DNA of 64,000 nt from Welwitschia mirabilis (GCA_051453625.1 JBOZIK010000001.1:128144007-128208006), one strand, 5' to 3'. Positions 1 to 12,059 are shown, numbered from the stretch's first letter. Translations and numbers: made by a program. Notes: generated by a model not told the origin, from the letters alone.

Positions 1-118
1 TTAGGTAACACTAATTCTAAGTGTGTTTCATTATTTTATTAGTATTGCATAATCATTTGGCATTAGAAATTTTTAGGTAAATCTCACTTAATATTTAAGT
101 TTTAGAATACGAGGACCA
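1..118 (+). mobile_element. R1 5' LTR, 3' end only
   Basis: The first ~118 bases resemble 5036-5154: both run through CTAATTCTAAGT, a CATAATCATTT...GCA block and a TTTAAGT block in the same order. The simplest reading is that they are the two LTRs of one element, the left one cut by the window start. An end at CCA (118) is inferred from where similarity to the right copy stops. I see no convincing primer-binding site just after it, so the LTR reading is tentative. Confidence 0.4.
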
Positions 119-3100
119 TTATATTAAAGGTAGAGAGTTGGATAATTTGATTAAATTCTTAGAGCATTTTCTTTTCTTACATGGTTGAATGAAAATCACT
201 TATTTCTCAAACTTTTAATTTTTCTTTTATTCCATGTAAGTTGTAATAATTATTTACCTTTTGATTAAATTTACCACATATATCCCTATGGAAGAATAAT
301 TTCTAAGTATAGACTCAGACAAATTTAGACCATTGTAAAGCTATAATTAGATTTTACCACTATTATCAATGATGTATTAGCATAGTAATTTTTTAAGAGT
401 GCATGATTATTTTTCTTGAATTTTTTAGTTATTTATTATTTTTCTAGTGGTGGATAATGGTCCTCTTTCTATTGATACTTGAAGTGGTCCTTTTCTCTTT
501 ATTTTATGTGTTTTCATTTTTCTTCCAATGGTAGGTATTGATCCTTTTTTAGTAAAACCTAAACTGATTTCAATTACTAAGTTTGATTATCTTTTCTAAT
601 AGTTAAAACTTCATTTTGATAAATGATATTTTGTGTTTTAGGTCTAACAACTTTCTTGTAGGTGCAAGTAAAACCTAAGATCATGATTTAAAGCCGAACC
701 AAACTATAATGACTTATTTTGTATTTTATGTTTCTAATTTTCTATACTTTTTCTATAAATGTTTAGTTTTATTTCAATTTTTTATTTTCATTAAAAGTTT
801 TAAGCAAATTAGAAATGTCTAGGATGTTTCCTAAGTTGCTAAAATTTTTAAGTCTTAGTTGTTTTGAATTTCTGTTAAACTTTTGTTAAATCCTATAACC
901 TAAAATCTATTGTGATACCTACATTACTCTTTTGTCTTTTTTTCAAAATGTTTTGCTTAAGTAGATCAACGATGTTGTCTTTCCTAATTAGTGCTACCGT
1001 TTTTCTATTTTGAATGATGTAAAACTTAAATAACATATTTTTATGACCTCTTTAAACCTTGTTAACTTGTAGGCTTCCTCTAAAACTCTAAAACAATCCA
1101 AGAAACATGAACCTTTAAATGAAAATGTCAACCATTTTATTAAACTTCAATCATAATTTAGACACTAAATCCATTTTAGACATCTTATAATCTGAGCCCT
1201 CTCTATCCCTATAGTTTCTAGAATTACAAATAACCCAAATTCCTTGTAAGAGACTTTATATAACCTAAAGAGTATCCTCAATCTTATTCATACATAGATC
1301 AAACTCCTTATAACTTTAAATTTGAAAATACTTATCATGAATCAAGAGATTTTAATCCCACATGTTCCTTCATCTCTCATGAATCTTATCCTTCAACTTT
1401 ATATTTGTTACCCTTTGATTCATAACTTTTATTTTCTTTTTAGTATTCTTAATTATTCAACCAATACCTTTCATATTCTAAAACTCAACAAACCTCTTTA
1501 AATTCCTTGTAAGACACCCTTACAAGATTCATAGAAACCCAAATGTAAATAAACCAAAGGATTTAGTAAGATATTCAATAATAAATTCAATTCACTACTT
1601 AAAGTTGTAATACATCTAATCAATAAGAAGAAGAATATCTTCCAAAATTTTATGAACATATAATCATAGAAAACATTAAATAAATTAATGAAAATCAAAC
1701 TAATGACATGTAAACCCTATTCTTTAGGAATGAGAAATAAGCCCATAACAAAATCAATTGATACATCCAAGGGGATCCTGAGTTTAGAAATGCCTTAAAG
1801 AGTAATAGATTAAATGCATCTATATTGTAATTCAAAGTAGGATTAAATACTTTAGATGATGATGAATAATCTATATTTAGTAGGAAAACATTTGAGGGAG
1901 AATGAAAATTATAATGTTATACATCAGAGGATGAATCAATATGCGACATTAATGAAATAGATAACCTTGAAAATGAATCTATCTTTGAACCGTAGCCTAT
2001 ATAACCTATGTAATTATGTGAGGAAAAATTCCTTAAAAACCTTAATGAAGAAGAAAATATTAACCAAGAGTCTTTACATGATCCACCCTATGGAGAGCCT
2101 TTATTTTTATCTCAACAACCTCTTGAGCCTATTATGTCATTTTCATCTTTTCAGTAAGATGTAAATTTTGGTGATAAAGACAAACTCTTTACACCTTTGG
2201 AATCATATTTTGATACTTTTCTTTATAATCATTTATCTCTAATGATTTTCACTTCACCCTTGTCTTCATCACAAAATGATGTCTTGCATGAATTATTGAG
2301 TATATAGGAATAGGCTAAGGGTTGGAAGATTTTTTATTTTACATGAATTAATTTTACTGCTAGCATTAATGTTCTTTCATCTATTATGGATTTATGTGTA
2401 AATATTTATTGGGATTCTGTATCCTCTTTGAATGCATTATATAATTTAGTTTCATCATTTAAACATCACATTTATTATTTTGAGCCTTCACCTTTATAAT
2501 ACCTTTGGGAATGGCATTAAAATTTTTTGTTTCATTATGTGTATTTAGATTAGATTTTTGTTTTAAGTGAATTTTCCTTTTAGGATAGATTTTAGTCTTA
2601 AAAAATTAATAATATTAAAAAAAATTCATGCTTAATGCCCTTTCAAAACTAAAACCATCCAAGCACTTCCACTTGTATAATCACCACCTTAAGCATTTTT
2701 AGGTAGGAAACTCAAATTATCATTTACCCCATTGAAATACCATCATCATCTTAAAATCTGTTATTCATTCCTTCCATTTTTACTTCACATCTTTAACTTT
2801 ACCAACCACCCTTCCCTTCCATCCATCCATAAATTCTTTAGATTAGATGATCCTGTTGCTTGTCTTTAATTGGAATAAGCCATTAATAAGTAATTACTTT
2901 ATTATTTTGAACTACATAAGTTTATTAGTAGCTATTTTATAAAATATTATTCTTATTTTTAAGTTAACATATTAATATTTATTTTTACTTAAGGTCTTAT
3001 AATGGGAAAATATGTTGAATTAAGGTGGAATATACTTTCATGCTAAGTTAATTTTTCTAAGCATTTTATGGGGACAAGAATTATCTTGATTAAGATAATG

Positions 3101-4059
3101 AGCCAATGGTTCCTTTTTGTGCATTAAAAATTATCAAATATGATAAGAACAATTTTAAAAAATAAACTATCTCCTCTTTAAAAGCATATTACATGATGAT
3201 CAATTGAAAATTAAATTTAGTTAATTACATCAAGTCTATGGATGCTCATAGGTAATGCAACTCTAATGATTTAATATATGAAATGTTTAACTACACCAGG
3301 GCTATAAACACTCACTAGAAATATAACATTAAATCCTTCATATATCAACATGTTTAACTCTATTAGAAGGAGATGTTATGATACTAAATATCTAATTAGA
3401 TCAAACTACTTCAAAGAAAAAATAAGGCATGATTGTAAAAAAAGATAAAATGGAATGTAAAAGGCAGAATTAGAAGACACGTTTGTGTTTACTTTTTCTT
3501 AACCTATGTACTTGAAGATTTACTTAACTAATTTTTATTAACTTCTAGGTTTACTTAGAGGATATCTCATTTGTATGATATTGTGATCATATTTAAATTT
3601 AGAATAAAATTCAACAAGTTTTCAATAAATGTGGTAATCAACTTAGGTATTTTATTTTTATAATTAATAGATGAGGGAATTTTATATTAGGTTTAATATT
3701 TTGTATTTTCTAAAATAATACATTTTAGTTTAATCCTTTCATTTGGAGTTTTTCCTAAAATACATGCATCATCGACATGCACTAGCCTTTTGTAAAATAA
3801 CTTGTTCTCAAAAGACTTGTAAAATTTCCTATCTTTTTAACTTTGAGGATAAAGTTTAATTTTGGTTTGGAGGTATGGCATTTTCTTTTACATGAATGAT
3901 TTTTTTACTTTAATGTCTTATTAATTAAAAATTAATCCAAAATTTTTAAAAATATCATATCATTTCCTTACTTGCCATTTTTACTTAGTCAATTTTTCTA
4001 TATCATCATTTCTTCATCAACATTTTGCTAAGGGACTAGTAAAAAAACTAGTTAGGGGG
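119..4059 (+). mobile_element. R1 internal region, largely unrecognisable
   Basis: AT-rich sequence between the two R1 repeats. The only coding-like stretch is 1855-2520 (listed separately); no gag, reverse transcriptase or integrase motif is readable. Positions 3820-4059 resemble 60430-60690 (both contain ATAAAGTTTA-TTTGGTT/TAGTTGG and later GGACTAGTAAAAA), which shows a second copy of this family (R2). The segment ends in a purine run, AGGGGG, at 4054-4059, a candidate polypurine tract before the right LTR. Confidence 0.4.
1855..2520 (+). pseudogene. Decayed reading frame inside R1, unknown product
   Basis: Reading from GATGATGAA at 1857 gives one frame that stays protein-like for about 220 codons, broken by TAA/TAG/TGA codons but without an obvious frameshift. 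Many of the stops sit where CAA or CAG would be expected (for example the stops around 2000-2015 and in the FSSF-stop-DVNF stretch near 2150). The middle is acidic (NEEEN) and followed by a Pro/Ser/Leu-rich stretch (DPPYGEPLFLSQQPLEP). I do not recognise the family. Its position inside an LTR pair suggests an element-encoded protein (gag-like or an extra ORF). It could also be chance openness in AT-rich DNA, though the regular composition argues against that. Confidence 0.35.
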
Positions 4060-4721
4060 TGTATTTTCATGTTAAAATTGACATTCTAAGAAAGTAAAAT
4101 GGATTAATTTAGCATAGGGAAAAATATTAAATAAATGGTTTTATAACATATTAATGTTATTGGCCCTTTTTATTACTTTTTCATGAAATCATGGACTTCC
4201 CTTAACATGAGTAGGATAATTGTTGTCTTATGAAGAACTATGTAGAAACTGATCATAATTTAGTGCTAAATGCTAGTGCTAGTAGCCAGGGCTACTAGAA
4301 CTACTAGCCTGTTAAGGAGAAATTACACAAATCTCATGTTCCTACCATAATTGAAAAAGATCATTACATTGAAATTATGGGCTTAGTTGGATAATAAATT
4401 AGATTTAATCTTAACTTCAATGACACATGGTAAACGTACAATTTAATACATCACAATGACAAGTAATGTGAGGAAGATGATTGAGAGGAAGATACATAAC
4501 ATGGTATTCATTGGTAGTTTCATCAATAGTAAAAGGACATGTTATTGTCATGTTTGCACTTTAAGACAAAGGAATCCTCTTTATGGCTACATGTCAAACA
4601 TATTTGTAACTCCATCCTTATGTAACCATCCATTTTAATCCCTCTTACGTAACCATCCACCTAACACATAACGACATCATTTAATGTAATTATGATGTAA
4701 CTTCCCAAGCTTTTTCTCATC

Positions 4722-4729
4722 TATAAAAG
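4722..4729 (+). promoter_or_regulatory. TATA box in R1 LTR
   Basis: TATAAAAG within CTATAAAAGGGCATT is the only strong TATA element in this LTR and sits where the promoter of an LTR would lie. Transcription would start about 30 bases downstream. Confidence 0.4.
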
Positions 4730-4940
4730 GGCATTAAGTACCCATTGTAAATTTCTTTCATTGGTTTAATGTGGAAAGACATTGAGGCTTGAATATCATG
4801 ATGCTGTAATAGCTCTCTTAAGAGCAGAATGGGCTTAGGATAGGTGAGGATTTTTCTTATTCTTCTTCTTTATTGATGTAATTTATAATATATTTTAGAT
4901 TTTAATATAAAACTAGCTTGAATCCTTTGATTATTATTAT

Positions 4941-5110
4941 GTAATTTACTTAGCATTAGCAATATTTAGGTAGGGCTAGTTTTAGAATTAGTTTAAACTC
5001 TTTTATTATTATTTCACATTAATTTGGAATTAGCAATATTTAGATAGGACTAATTCTAAGTTTGTTTTATTTTTTATTATTATTACATAATCATTTAGCA
5101 TAGCAATTTT
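4941..5110 (+). repeat. ~74-bp tandem repeat, 2.3 copies
   Basis: Successive units contain TTAGCATTAGCAATATTTAG, TTGGAATTAGCAATATTTAG and CATTTAGCATAGCAATTTTT at about 74-base spacing, with a shared TAGGTAGGGCTAG / TAGATAGGACTAA segment in the first two. They lie near the end of the R1 LTR. Confidence 0.6.
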
Positions 5111-5161
5111 TAAGTGTAGATTACTTGATCTTTAAGTCTCAGAGACATGAATCATTGGAGT

Positions 5162-6247
5162 TGTTGTGCTGTCAACTTATGCATATTTGATAGGATATTT
5201 CAAGTTGTTTTGCAGGTAAATAGACAAGTAAATGCTTAATTTATATGATAATAGAGAGCTAAGATAAATAGAATGGAAACATGCAAAATCTCCATTATAA
5301 TTTAAAGCATTCTGAAAATAATATGAATACTTTATATTTCTAAAAATAACTTCCTGCAAACATTAAGGCTAATGCAATAATTGAAGAATTATCAAAGTCC
5401 ATCATCCACCTAATCATTTGAATGACTATATAGATAACTGTTTCAACTAGATGCTAACTAAAGTATTTCTGGTAGCTGATGTGGATTGATTATGAGGTGG
5501 CACCGTCTCCTATATCATCTGGACAACCACTGAGCACAACACTGTTGTAACATCTAAACTGAACATTCATTAAACTTTCACCACTTGTATTTTCATTTTT
5601 CCTTTGCATGGCCATTATGATTTATCATTTCTTTTTGTTTTTATTGTTGTGTGTTTGAGTCCATAAATAGAGATATTGCCCTTGACTCCTACTTATCTTT
5701 GTTTACACCTAAAATTCTTATGACAAGAGATCAAAGGACTGGAGATCCATCCTGTAGTTCTAAAGAGACATTTCCTTGTTGTTGAGTAGCATTTCTCCAT
5801 TGAGATGCAGCTACTTTGTAACACAGATGTTATTCAATTCTTAATACAAAAATATTTCCTTTTATGTTTTAATGTGTTATTGTTTCTGACTCTCATAGCT
5901 TATGTTGCTTTAGATCTTGTGACAGTTTCTTTAGTGATATAGGTTATGAGGATAATCTTTGTTAAGTTTATGCTTAGATAGTTTATGATTAAGTGCATTA
6001 TTATTTTTTTTCATAGGTTAGCTTTGCACAAGCATGTTTTACTTCACTTTCATGAATTGCAAGTTATTTTTTTAGATTAGCATATTTCTTTGGAAAGTAA
6101 CTCTCTTATTTCCTACTTTAGCCTTCGATGGATTATGATATTCGGGTTAACTCCCATCTATATTAGCATGTTATATTTATGCATTATTATTTCTAATTAA
6201 TAGTATTCTATTAGGATGTAAACATTACATAAATATGTACTGTAACA
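5162..6247 (+). mobile_element. P1 5' LTR
   Basis: Runs from TGTTGTGCTGTCAAC to GTAACA, giving short inverted ends of the TGTTA...TAACA kind. The first ~400 bases match 17775-18172 closely, including CAACTTATGCATATTTGATAGG and the TGGATTGATTATGA block. The primer-binding site follows three bases after the end, fixing the boundary. Length 1086 bp. Confidence 0.85.
5663..5670 (+). promoter_or_regulatory. TATA-like element in P1 5' LTR
   Basis: ATAAATAG within TCCATAAATAGAGA lies about 500 bases into the LTR. The M1 and M2 LTRs carry the same kind of element at a comparable place (TATAAATA on their coding strand), supporting a promoter role. Confidence 0.4.
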
Positions 6248-6250
6248 TCT

Positions 6251-6268
6251 TGGTGCCATTGCTAGGGA
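6251..6268 (+). promoter_or_regulatory. Primer-binding site, tRNA-Asp type
   Basis: TGGTGCCATTGCTAGGGA is complementary to the 3' end of plant tRNA-Asp(GUC) except at four positions, and all four fall in the three CpG dinucleotides of the expected site, each changed as CpG deamination would. It sits three bases after the LTR, as in Athila/Tat elements. Confidence 0.85.
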
Positions 6269-7059
6269 AGGCTGCTTGGAGTTTGAGAGTTGTTATTATT
6301 TTAATGAGTATTTTAGTTTAAATGCTTACTATAGTAATGATGTATAATTATCTACAGTAGCATAGGTTTTTTATTTTCATAGAGTTAGTTTTCTATTTTT
6401 CAAATAAAAGCTTATTTTCTATTCTACAATAAAAAATTAGTTGTTTGATTCATCGTCCAGACAACACATGGTGATGATGGCATCTATACCATGAGTTTTC
6501 TATTTTAGTTTTTTATTAAAAAAAATTTTTAGGGTTTTTTCTCATTGTTCCCTCTATTGTCTAGATAAATTAAAAGGATAAGAGTCTGTTTTTTGAGTTT
6601 TTTGTTAGAGTTAGTCTTTTGTTTCTATTTTTTATTTTTTCATTTTTTTATTTTTTGTGGTTTCTATGTTTTTTGTTGTCTAGGATATCTCTAGGATAAT
6701 GACAGGGACAACACTTTATACATTTGAGACTGAGCATGAATGGTAAAATTTGGTAAGAAAAAAAAAATACTAGAGAGAATGGTTATTATTTACTGAAAAT
6801 ATTAGAGAAGTATAGATAAATTTAGAAATTGAAATAGGTAAAAATAGCAAAAATACACAAGATTTTAAATTACCTACAATTTATACTTCCATTTCTGCAA
6901 AGTTTAATTTTTCTACCATGTCTTCCTCATTTCAAAAATAAAAACAACCCATCTTACCAAATCCACCCCTTATCATTAGAATCCCTACAATCGCTCCTTC
7001 TCATACTAATGCTAGTGTTATCCTTAGAGATCTTATAGTAAATAAGAAACGTGAAATTT

Positions 7060-7935
7060 AAACTTCTTTTAACTTACCTTCTAATGATGATGTAAAACTC
7101 TATAATCAAAATGCTTATTCTATCTTTAGTGGAGAACTTAATAAAGATCCTTTGCAATACATCATCAATATAGACAACTTGTCCTCACTTCTAGAAATGG
7201 TCAAAAATGTATAAGTGATAGAACATACATGGTCATCGTCCCCATCACTTTAAGAGATAAAGTAAAACTATGGCTTAACACGATTCCCCACAAAATTATA
7301 AAATCTTAGAGTCAAGTTTAGGAAGCCTTCATTAAGAGATTTATAAGTGAAATCATCATCTAGAAGTGTAAAAGAGAAGTCAATAACTTCCAACAAATGA
7401 CTAATGAAAATTATGCCTCTATCTATAAGAGATTATTTGTTACTTTACATTCGAACCCTATAAATGCCTTTTCCCAAGTAGGACTTGTAGACTACTTTTA
7501 CAATGGATTAAACAGTTAGACAATACAACTTGTAGATTTTTCATGTGAAGGAAACTTGTTGAACCAAACCCTAGATAATAATTGGAAAGTGTTGGAAAAT
7601 TTAATAAAAGTGATTCAAACATGGCCTAAACCCTCACCTAGAGATAACTAAACTATAGGTCAAATCATTAAAGATCTAAAAGACGTAAAATAGGAGAAGA
7701 ATGAAATAAGAACTGAAAATGAACCAATTAATGTCATAAAGAATTTCATCTCTACCTTAGAGAAATACACGCAAATGATTCTTTATGCTAAGGTGGCAAC
7801 TGAGAAAAGTGAAGTTGTAGTTTCAACTTATGACTTGTGTGAAGATAATTACCATGTTATTAATGATTGTCCTTACTTCCTACTTTTAAATAGAAAATTT
7901 ATAAGAAAGTTTGTGCCTTTAATTAAAGATATTTA
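7060..7935 (+). pseudogene. gag: P1 gag, capsid and zinc knuckle (decayed)
   Basis: The structural Gag polyprotein would form the virus-like particle. The translation shows the retrotransposon Gag core: an FNLPSNDDV start, RDKVKLWLNTIP, a basic EAFIKRF segment and VDYFYNGLNS, in the family order and matching the M1 and M2 copies. A zinc knuckle lies at 7829-7870, with spacing C-X4-H-X4-C intact but the first cysteine changed to tyrosine (Y-D-L-C-E-D-N-Y-H). Several in-frame TAG/TAA codons interrupt it. It cannot encode a working Gag. Confidence 0.8.
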
Positions 7936-8760
7936 AACTATAATTAAAACCAAATACAAGACCATAATCACAAAAACTTTCAATATAGAATGAGTAAATA
8001 ATCAACTCTATAAATTTTTAAACACACCATCCTAGATTCCAACCTTTTAGAAATAGATTTGAGAACTCAAACTTTCAATTTAATAACTTAAATAACTTGG
8101 TACGCTCATCCAACTTTCAAAACCATAGTGATCCCCTTAGTAATTCCATTGAAGAGTTAAGAAAAATACAAGAAAAGATAAATATAAACATAGAAAACCT
8201 TGTGAGCATTCTACAATAAGCTATGCTTGCCAGCCAAAGATCATAAGGGTCTCTTATCACTTAAACTTTACTGAACCTTAACGAGCTAAGAAAAGATTTT
8301 AAGGTGGTGACAAGAAGTGGAAATAATATAACTCCTCCTACCCATGAGGCTTCAACATTACAAAGTGACAAGAATTATGAAGAAGAGGACATAGAAATCT
8401 CAGAAAACCATTCTTTCCCTTCTTCATTAAGCAATAGAAAGAAATATCTTTTATAAAAGAAAATTACTACCCCATGGCTTGATAGGCCTAACATAAACCC
8501 TATTTTTGATAATCATCTTAAATCCTCAATGTAAAATGTGAGTATCAACTTACCATTTGGAAACTTTTACAAGAAAATCCAAGATATTCTAAGCTATGGA
8601 AAGACTTAATAAGAAGAAAACAAAAATGAACCATCCCTAGTAAAGTTTTTCTAGCCCAATCCATTAGTAATTTAGTTTACCAAAAGTGTCCAAATTTTAA
8701 AGATATAAGGGTGATAACTGTGATATCACTTTAGAAGAAAACCATAGAATAAAGAAAGCA

Positions 8761-9066
8761 TTGATAGATATTAAATCTAGTGTTAATATTATGCCCTTAC
8801 ACATTTATCAATAACTTGATTTGACAGAAAGAGTAGAACCTACATAGATTATGTTAGAGTTAGTCAATACTTCTGTGAATAAACCATGAGGTGTTATCAA
8901 TGGTCATTCAGATAGAAGAAGCTTTCTATTTTATTGATGTGATTATTTTAGAAGTTGAGCACCATGGTGAATATCCTTTACTTCTAGGTAGAGCTTGTTT
9001 TACAATAGCCCATTATATCATAGATACAAGAACCAAATTAATGAAGTGTCATTTTGAAAATAAATA
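8761..9066 (+). pseudogene. P1 aspartic protease (decayed)
   Basis: The element protease would cut the Gag-Pol polyprotein. The segment reads LIDIKSSVNIMPLHIYQ, aligning with the family's DLGASVNLMP active-site region. The catalytic Asp is kept (8767-8769), but the conserved Gly after it is Lys. About 60 codons on, LLLGRACFTIAHYIID matches the flap-distal ILGRPFL block of retropepsins of this clade. At least two stops and a frame change lie between. Family assignment is firm; activity is excluded. Confidence 0.8.
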
Positions 9067-9429
9067 ATTTTTAATAAGAGTATTTAATATGACTAAAAAA
9101 GATTTAGATAATGATTTGAGCTTAGAGGAAGAAATTAGGCCAACTCTATTTTTATAGCACCATTCACTTGAGGAAAGATGGTCCGTGCTTCATGATCCAA
9201 CCCTATTTGATAATAATTCAAAAGTAAACTACCTGTATGCTTTTGATGATTAACTTGAATTTAACCATTTGACAACTAAGTTTTCTAATCTAGAGAGTAA
9301 AGCTTCTGAGTCTGTTAACTATGCAGAAGTCCAAAAATTTAATAGACCTAAGATTTCTTATTTTAAGGGTAGTCATCCACTACTGATGTCTGGATGACTA
9401 TCTAAGATGACATTCTGTTCTTTTGAGAA

Positions 9430-10343
9430 TTTTCTAGAAACTAAAAATTTGATCTTAAACTTGAACCTGAAACCTTTAGATAGTGAACTGAAATACATTT
9501 TCCTAAAGAGTAACTTGAATATACCTTTAATTATAAACAAAAATCTTACTCCTCAATAAGAATCTAGTCTCATCTCTCTCCTGCAATCTATGATAAACAT
9601 GTTTGCTTGGTTCTATAATGATTTGACAATCGTACCCACTTCCATTATATAACATAAAATCTACCTTAAAGAAAATGTAAACCTATGAGATAACCCTAAT
9701 ATAGACTGAATACAGTCCTTAAACAAATTGTAAAATATGAAATTATTAAACTAATGGATGATAGAATTATTTAATTTATTACTAATAGTAAGTGGATTTG
9801 CCCCTTAATAGTAGTTCTTAAAAAGGGTGGGAAATGATTCATGTGCATAGACTTTCAAAAACTAAATGAGATAATAAAAAAAAACCACCATCTTTTACCT
9901 TTTCTTCATCAAATTTTTAATAAGATTCAGGGTTATGCTTTTTACTATTTCCTTGATGGTTATAGCGGTTACAACTAGGTTTGCATTGCTAGTGAGGACT
10001 AATCCAACATTACTTTTACTTTTCCTTTTATTACTTTCACTTTTAGACTCATGCCTTTGGGACTTTGTAATGCTCCTGGTACTTTTTAGCGTGCTATGAT
10101 GGGTATATTTTATGATATGCTTGAGGATTCCATTAATATTTTTATGGATGAATACTCTATTTATACTAAAACTTTTGAATATATCTTAGATTGTTTAGAG
10201 CAAGTCTTAGATTGTTGCATTTCTAGTGGCCTCTACTTAAGTTGGAAAAAGAGTATTTTTCTTGTAGAAAGTGGCATTGTTTTAGGTCACCATATCTCTT
10301 GGAATGGAATTAAGATGGATGCTTCTAAAGTTGGTATTATTTA
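9430..10343 (+). pseudogene. pol: P1 reverse transcriptase (decayed)
   Basis: Begins with the protease-RT linker (NLKPLDSELKYIFL) and continues into the Ty3 reverse transcriptase: KWICPLIVVLKKGGK, a CIDFQKLNE block, a Y-FLDGYSGYN fingers/palm block, LMPLGLCNAPGTF and the polymerase motif. The longest open part is 10096-10343 (82 codons). The catalytic motif reads FMDEYSIY at 10141-10164: the second catalytic Asp of the usual F-hydrophobic-DD is Glu. Stops at 9835 (W to TGA), 9976, 10000 and 10087 (Q to TAG/TAA) are all in one frame and all explained by single transitions, so this stretch lost its frame by base change rather than indel. Confidence 0.9.
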
Positions 10344-10499
10344 AAACCTAAGTCCCCCAACAAATTTTAAACATCTTTGATCTTTTCTTAGTCCTTGTGA
10401 TTTTTACCATTGTTTCATTTATGATTATGCTAATCTTTACAAACCCCTTTAGTCATTACTATAGAAAGAAGTAAAATTCTAATGGAATGAATCTTATCA

Positions 10500-10930
10500 A
10501 CTTGCTTTTGATAGGCTTAAACATAAATTATTTTATGCTTCTATAGTAATGGAACCCAATTGGGAACTTTATTTTAAGCTTATGTATGATGCAAGTAACT
10601 TTGCTGTGGGTGGGATTCTTTATCAAAAATATGATAATGATTTTAAAGTTATATCTTATCATAGTAAATCTTTGTCTTGAGCTCAAATAAACTATACCAC
10701 TATAGAGAAAGAGATCCTAGCCATTATCTTTTTCCTTGATTCTCTTAGATATTATCTTTTGGGCTTTCATACTAATGTTTACACCGATCATACTGCCATT
10801 TGTTACCTCATGACCACGAAATATTCTAGTACATGTTTTATTATATGAATCTTTCTTATGCAAGAGTTTAACTTGACCATTATAGATAAAGCAGGGAAGC
10901 ATAACTGTGTTGCTGATCACTTGTCTTGGC
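10500..10930 (+). pseudogene. P1 RNase H, first copy (decayed)
   Basis: This domain would degrade the RNA strand during reverse transcription. Readable blocks include LMYDASNFAVGGILYQK (with the first acidic residue, MYDAS), ISYHSKSLS, NYTTIEKE-LAIIF, YYLLGFHTNVYTDHTAI and IDKAGKHN-VADHLS, in the order of Ty3 RNase H. A near copy of its second half restarts at 12060 after the N gap. A few stops remain. Confidence 0.85.
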
Positions 10931-11009
10931 TTCCTTCTCCTCTAGATGTTTCTATTATTAATAATACTTTTATTGATGAGTAGCTTGTCACTGTCTCTTC
11001 TTCTCATCC

Positions 11010-11959
11010 TCCTCTATGGTATGCCAACATTATTAACTATCTTGTAATCATGAAAACACCATAATATTGGACTTATAACTAATGCAAATATTTTCTCCAT
11101 AGGATAGATAACTATGAGTGGATTGAGCCACATTTGTACTATAGTCATAAAGACTAAATCATGAGAAAATATGTGCTTGATTGGAAGATACCTTAGATCC
11201 TTCATCTTTGTCATAGTAAAGTTTGTGTAGGAAATTTTAGTAAAGATAAAACTACAATAAAAATTCTCCATTCTAGTTTTTACTATCCTTCTCTTTTTCA
11301 TGATTTATTTGATTTTGTTAGAAGGTGTAATCCTTTTTAGTGTTATGGTAGCCTTATTTATTCATAGAAAATGTCCATTAGATTTATTATTGAGTGAAAA
11401 CCTTTTGATTGTTAGGGTATTGATTTCATAGGCCCTATTCACCTAGTTCTTCTGATAAAAATTACATTTTAGTGGTTGTAGATTATGTGACTAAATGGGT
11501 TAAATCCATACCTACATCTTTGAATGATGCTTAAACTATCTATTATTTTCTGAGAACTTATATCTTTTAGAGATTTGATTTTCCTAGAGTTATCATTAGT
11601 GATCAGGGTACTCATTTCATTAATTAAATTTTTAAGAAACTTTTTTTATCCATTAGTATAGAAGATAGAGTAGCTTGTACTTATCATTCTCAAACTAACA
11701 AACAGGCTAAAAATACCAATAAAGAAATAAAAAAAATGTGATAAAAACTTATCTCTATTAATAAAAAAATTCTTAGATTTCTAAACTTAACAATGTACTT
11801 TGGGCTTATTCTACTACTTAGCATACTTTTCTTGGTTTTTCACCTTATGAACTTGTGTACAATAAAGTTTGTATGTTACTGGTTGATGTGTGTTATAATT
11901 CTTATCATGCATATTGTCAAATTAATCTTGTGGATTTTGATGAAAACCTTAAATATAGG
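11010..11959 (+). pseudogene. P1 integrase, first copy, cut by gap (decayed)
   Basis: Integrase would insert the cDNA. An HHCC-like amino end can be followed (HLYYSHKD, ILHLCHS, RRCNPF-C with one change). The core has GIDFIGPI with its Asp at 11422-11424 and ISDQGTHFI with its Asp at 11601-11603. The third catalytic residue, expected after the YH-QTN block as Glu, is Lys (QAKNTN), a G-to-A change. A one-base frame change lies between the two Asp blocks. The copy breaks off at the N gap near LVDFDENLKYR, before the C-terminal domain. Confidence 0.85.
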
Positions 11960-12059
11960 NNNNNNNNNNNNNNNNNNNNNNNNNNNNNNNNNNNNNNNNN
12001 NNNNNNNNNNNNNNNNNNNNNNNNNNNNNNNNNNNNNNNNNNNNNNNNNNNNNNNNNNN
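11960..12059. other. Assembly gap, 100 N
   Basis: Exactly 100 N, the usual placeholder for a gap of unknown length. The left flank is in the integrase C-terminal half and the right flank restarts in RNase H, so the joined sequence repeats the RNaseH-integrase block. Confidence 0.98.

Larger units (their letters stand above)
4060..5154 (+). mobile_element. R1 3' LTR (candidate)
   Basis: Starts with TGTATTTTC directly after the AGGGGG purine run and ends near ATCA at 5154, just before the P1 insertion. Its last ~120 bases match the repeat at the window start. A TATA box lies about 660 bases in and is followed by a plausible leader. Length near 1.1 kb is normal for plant Ty3-type LTRs. The left edge is inferred from the purine run, not from alignment to a complete partner LTR. 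Confidence 0.4.
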
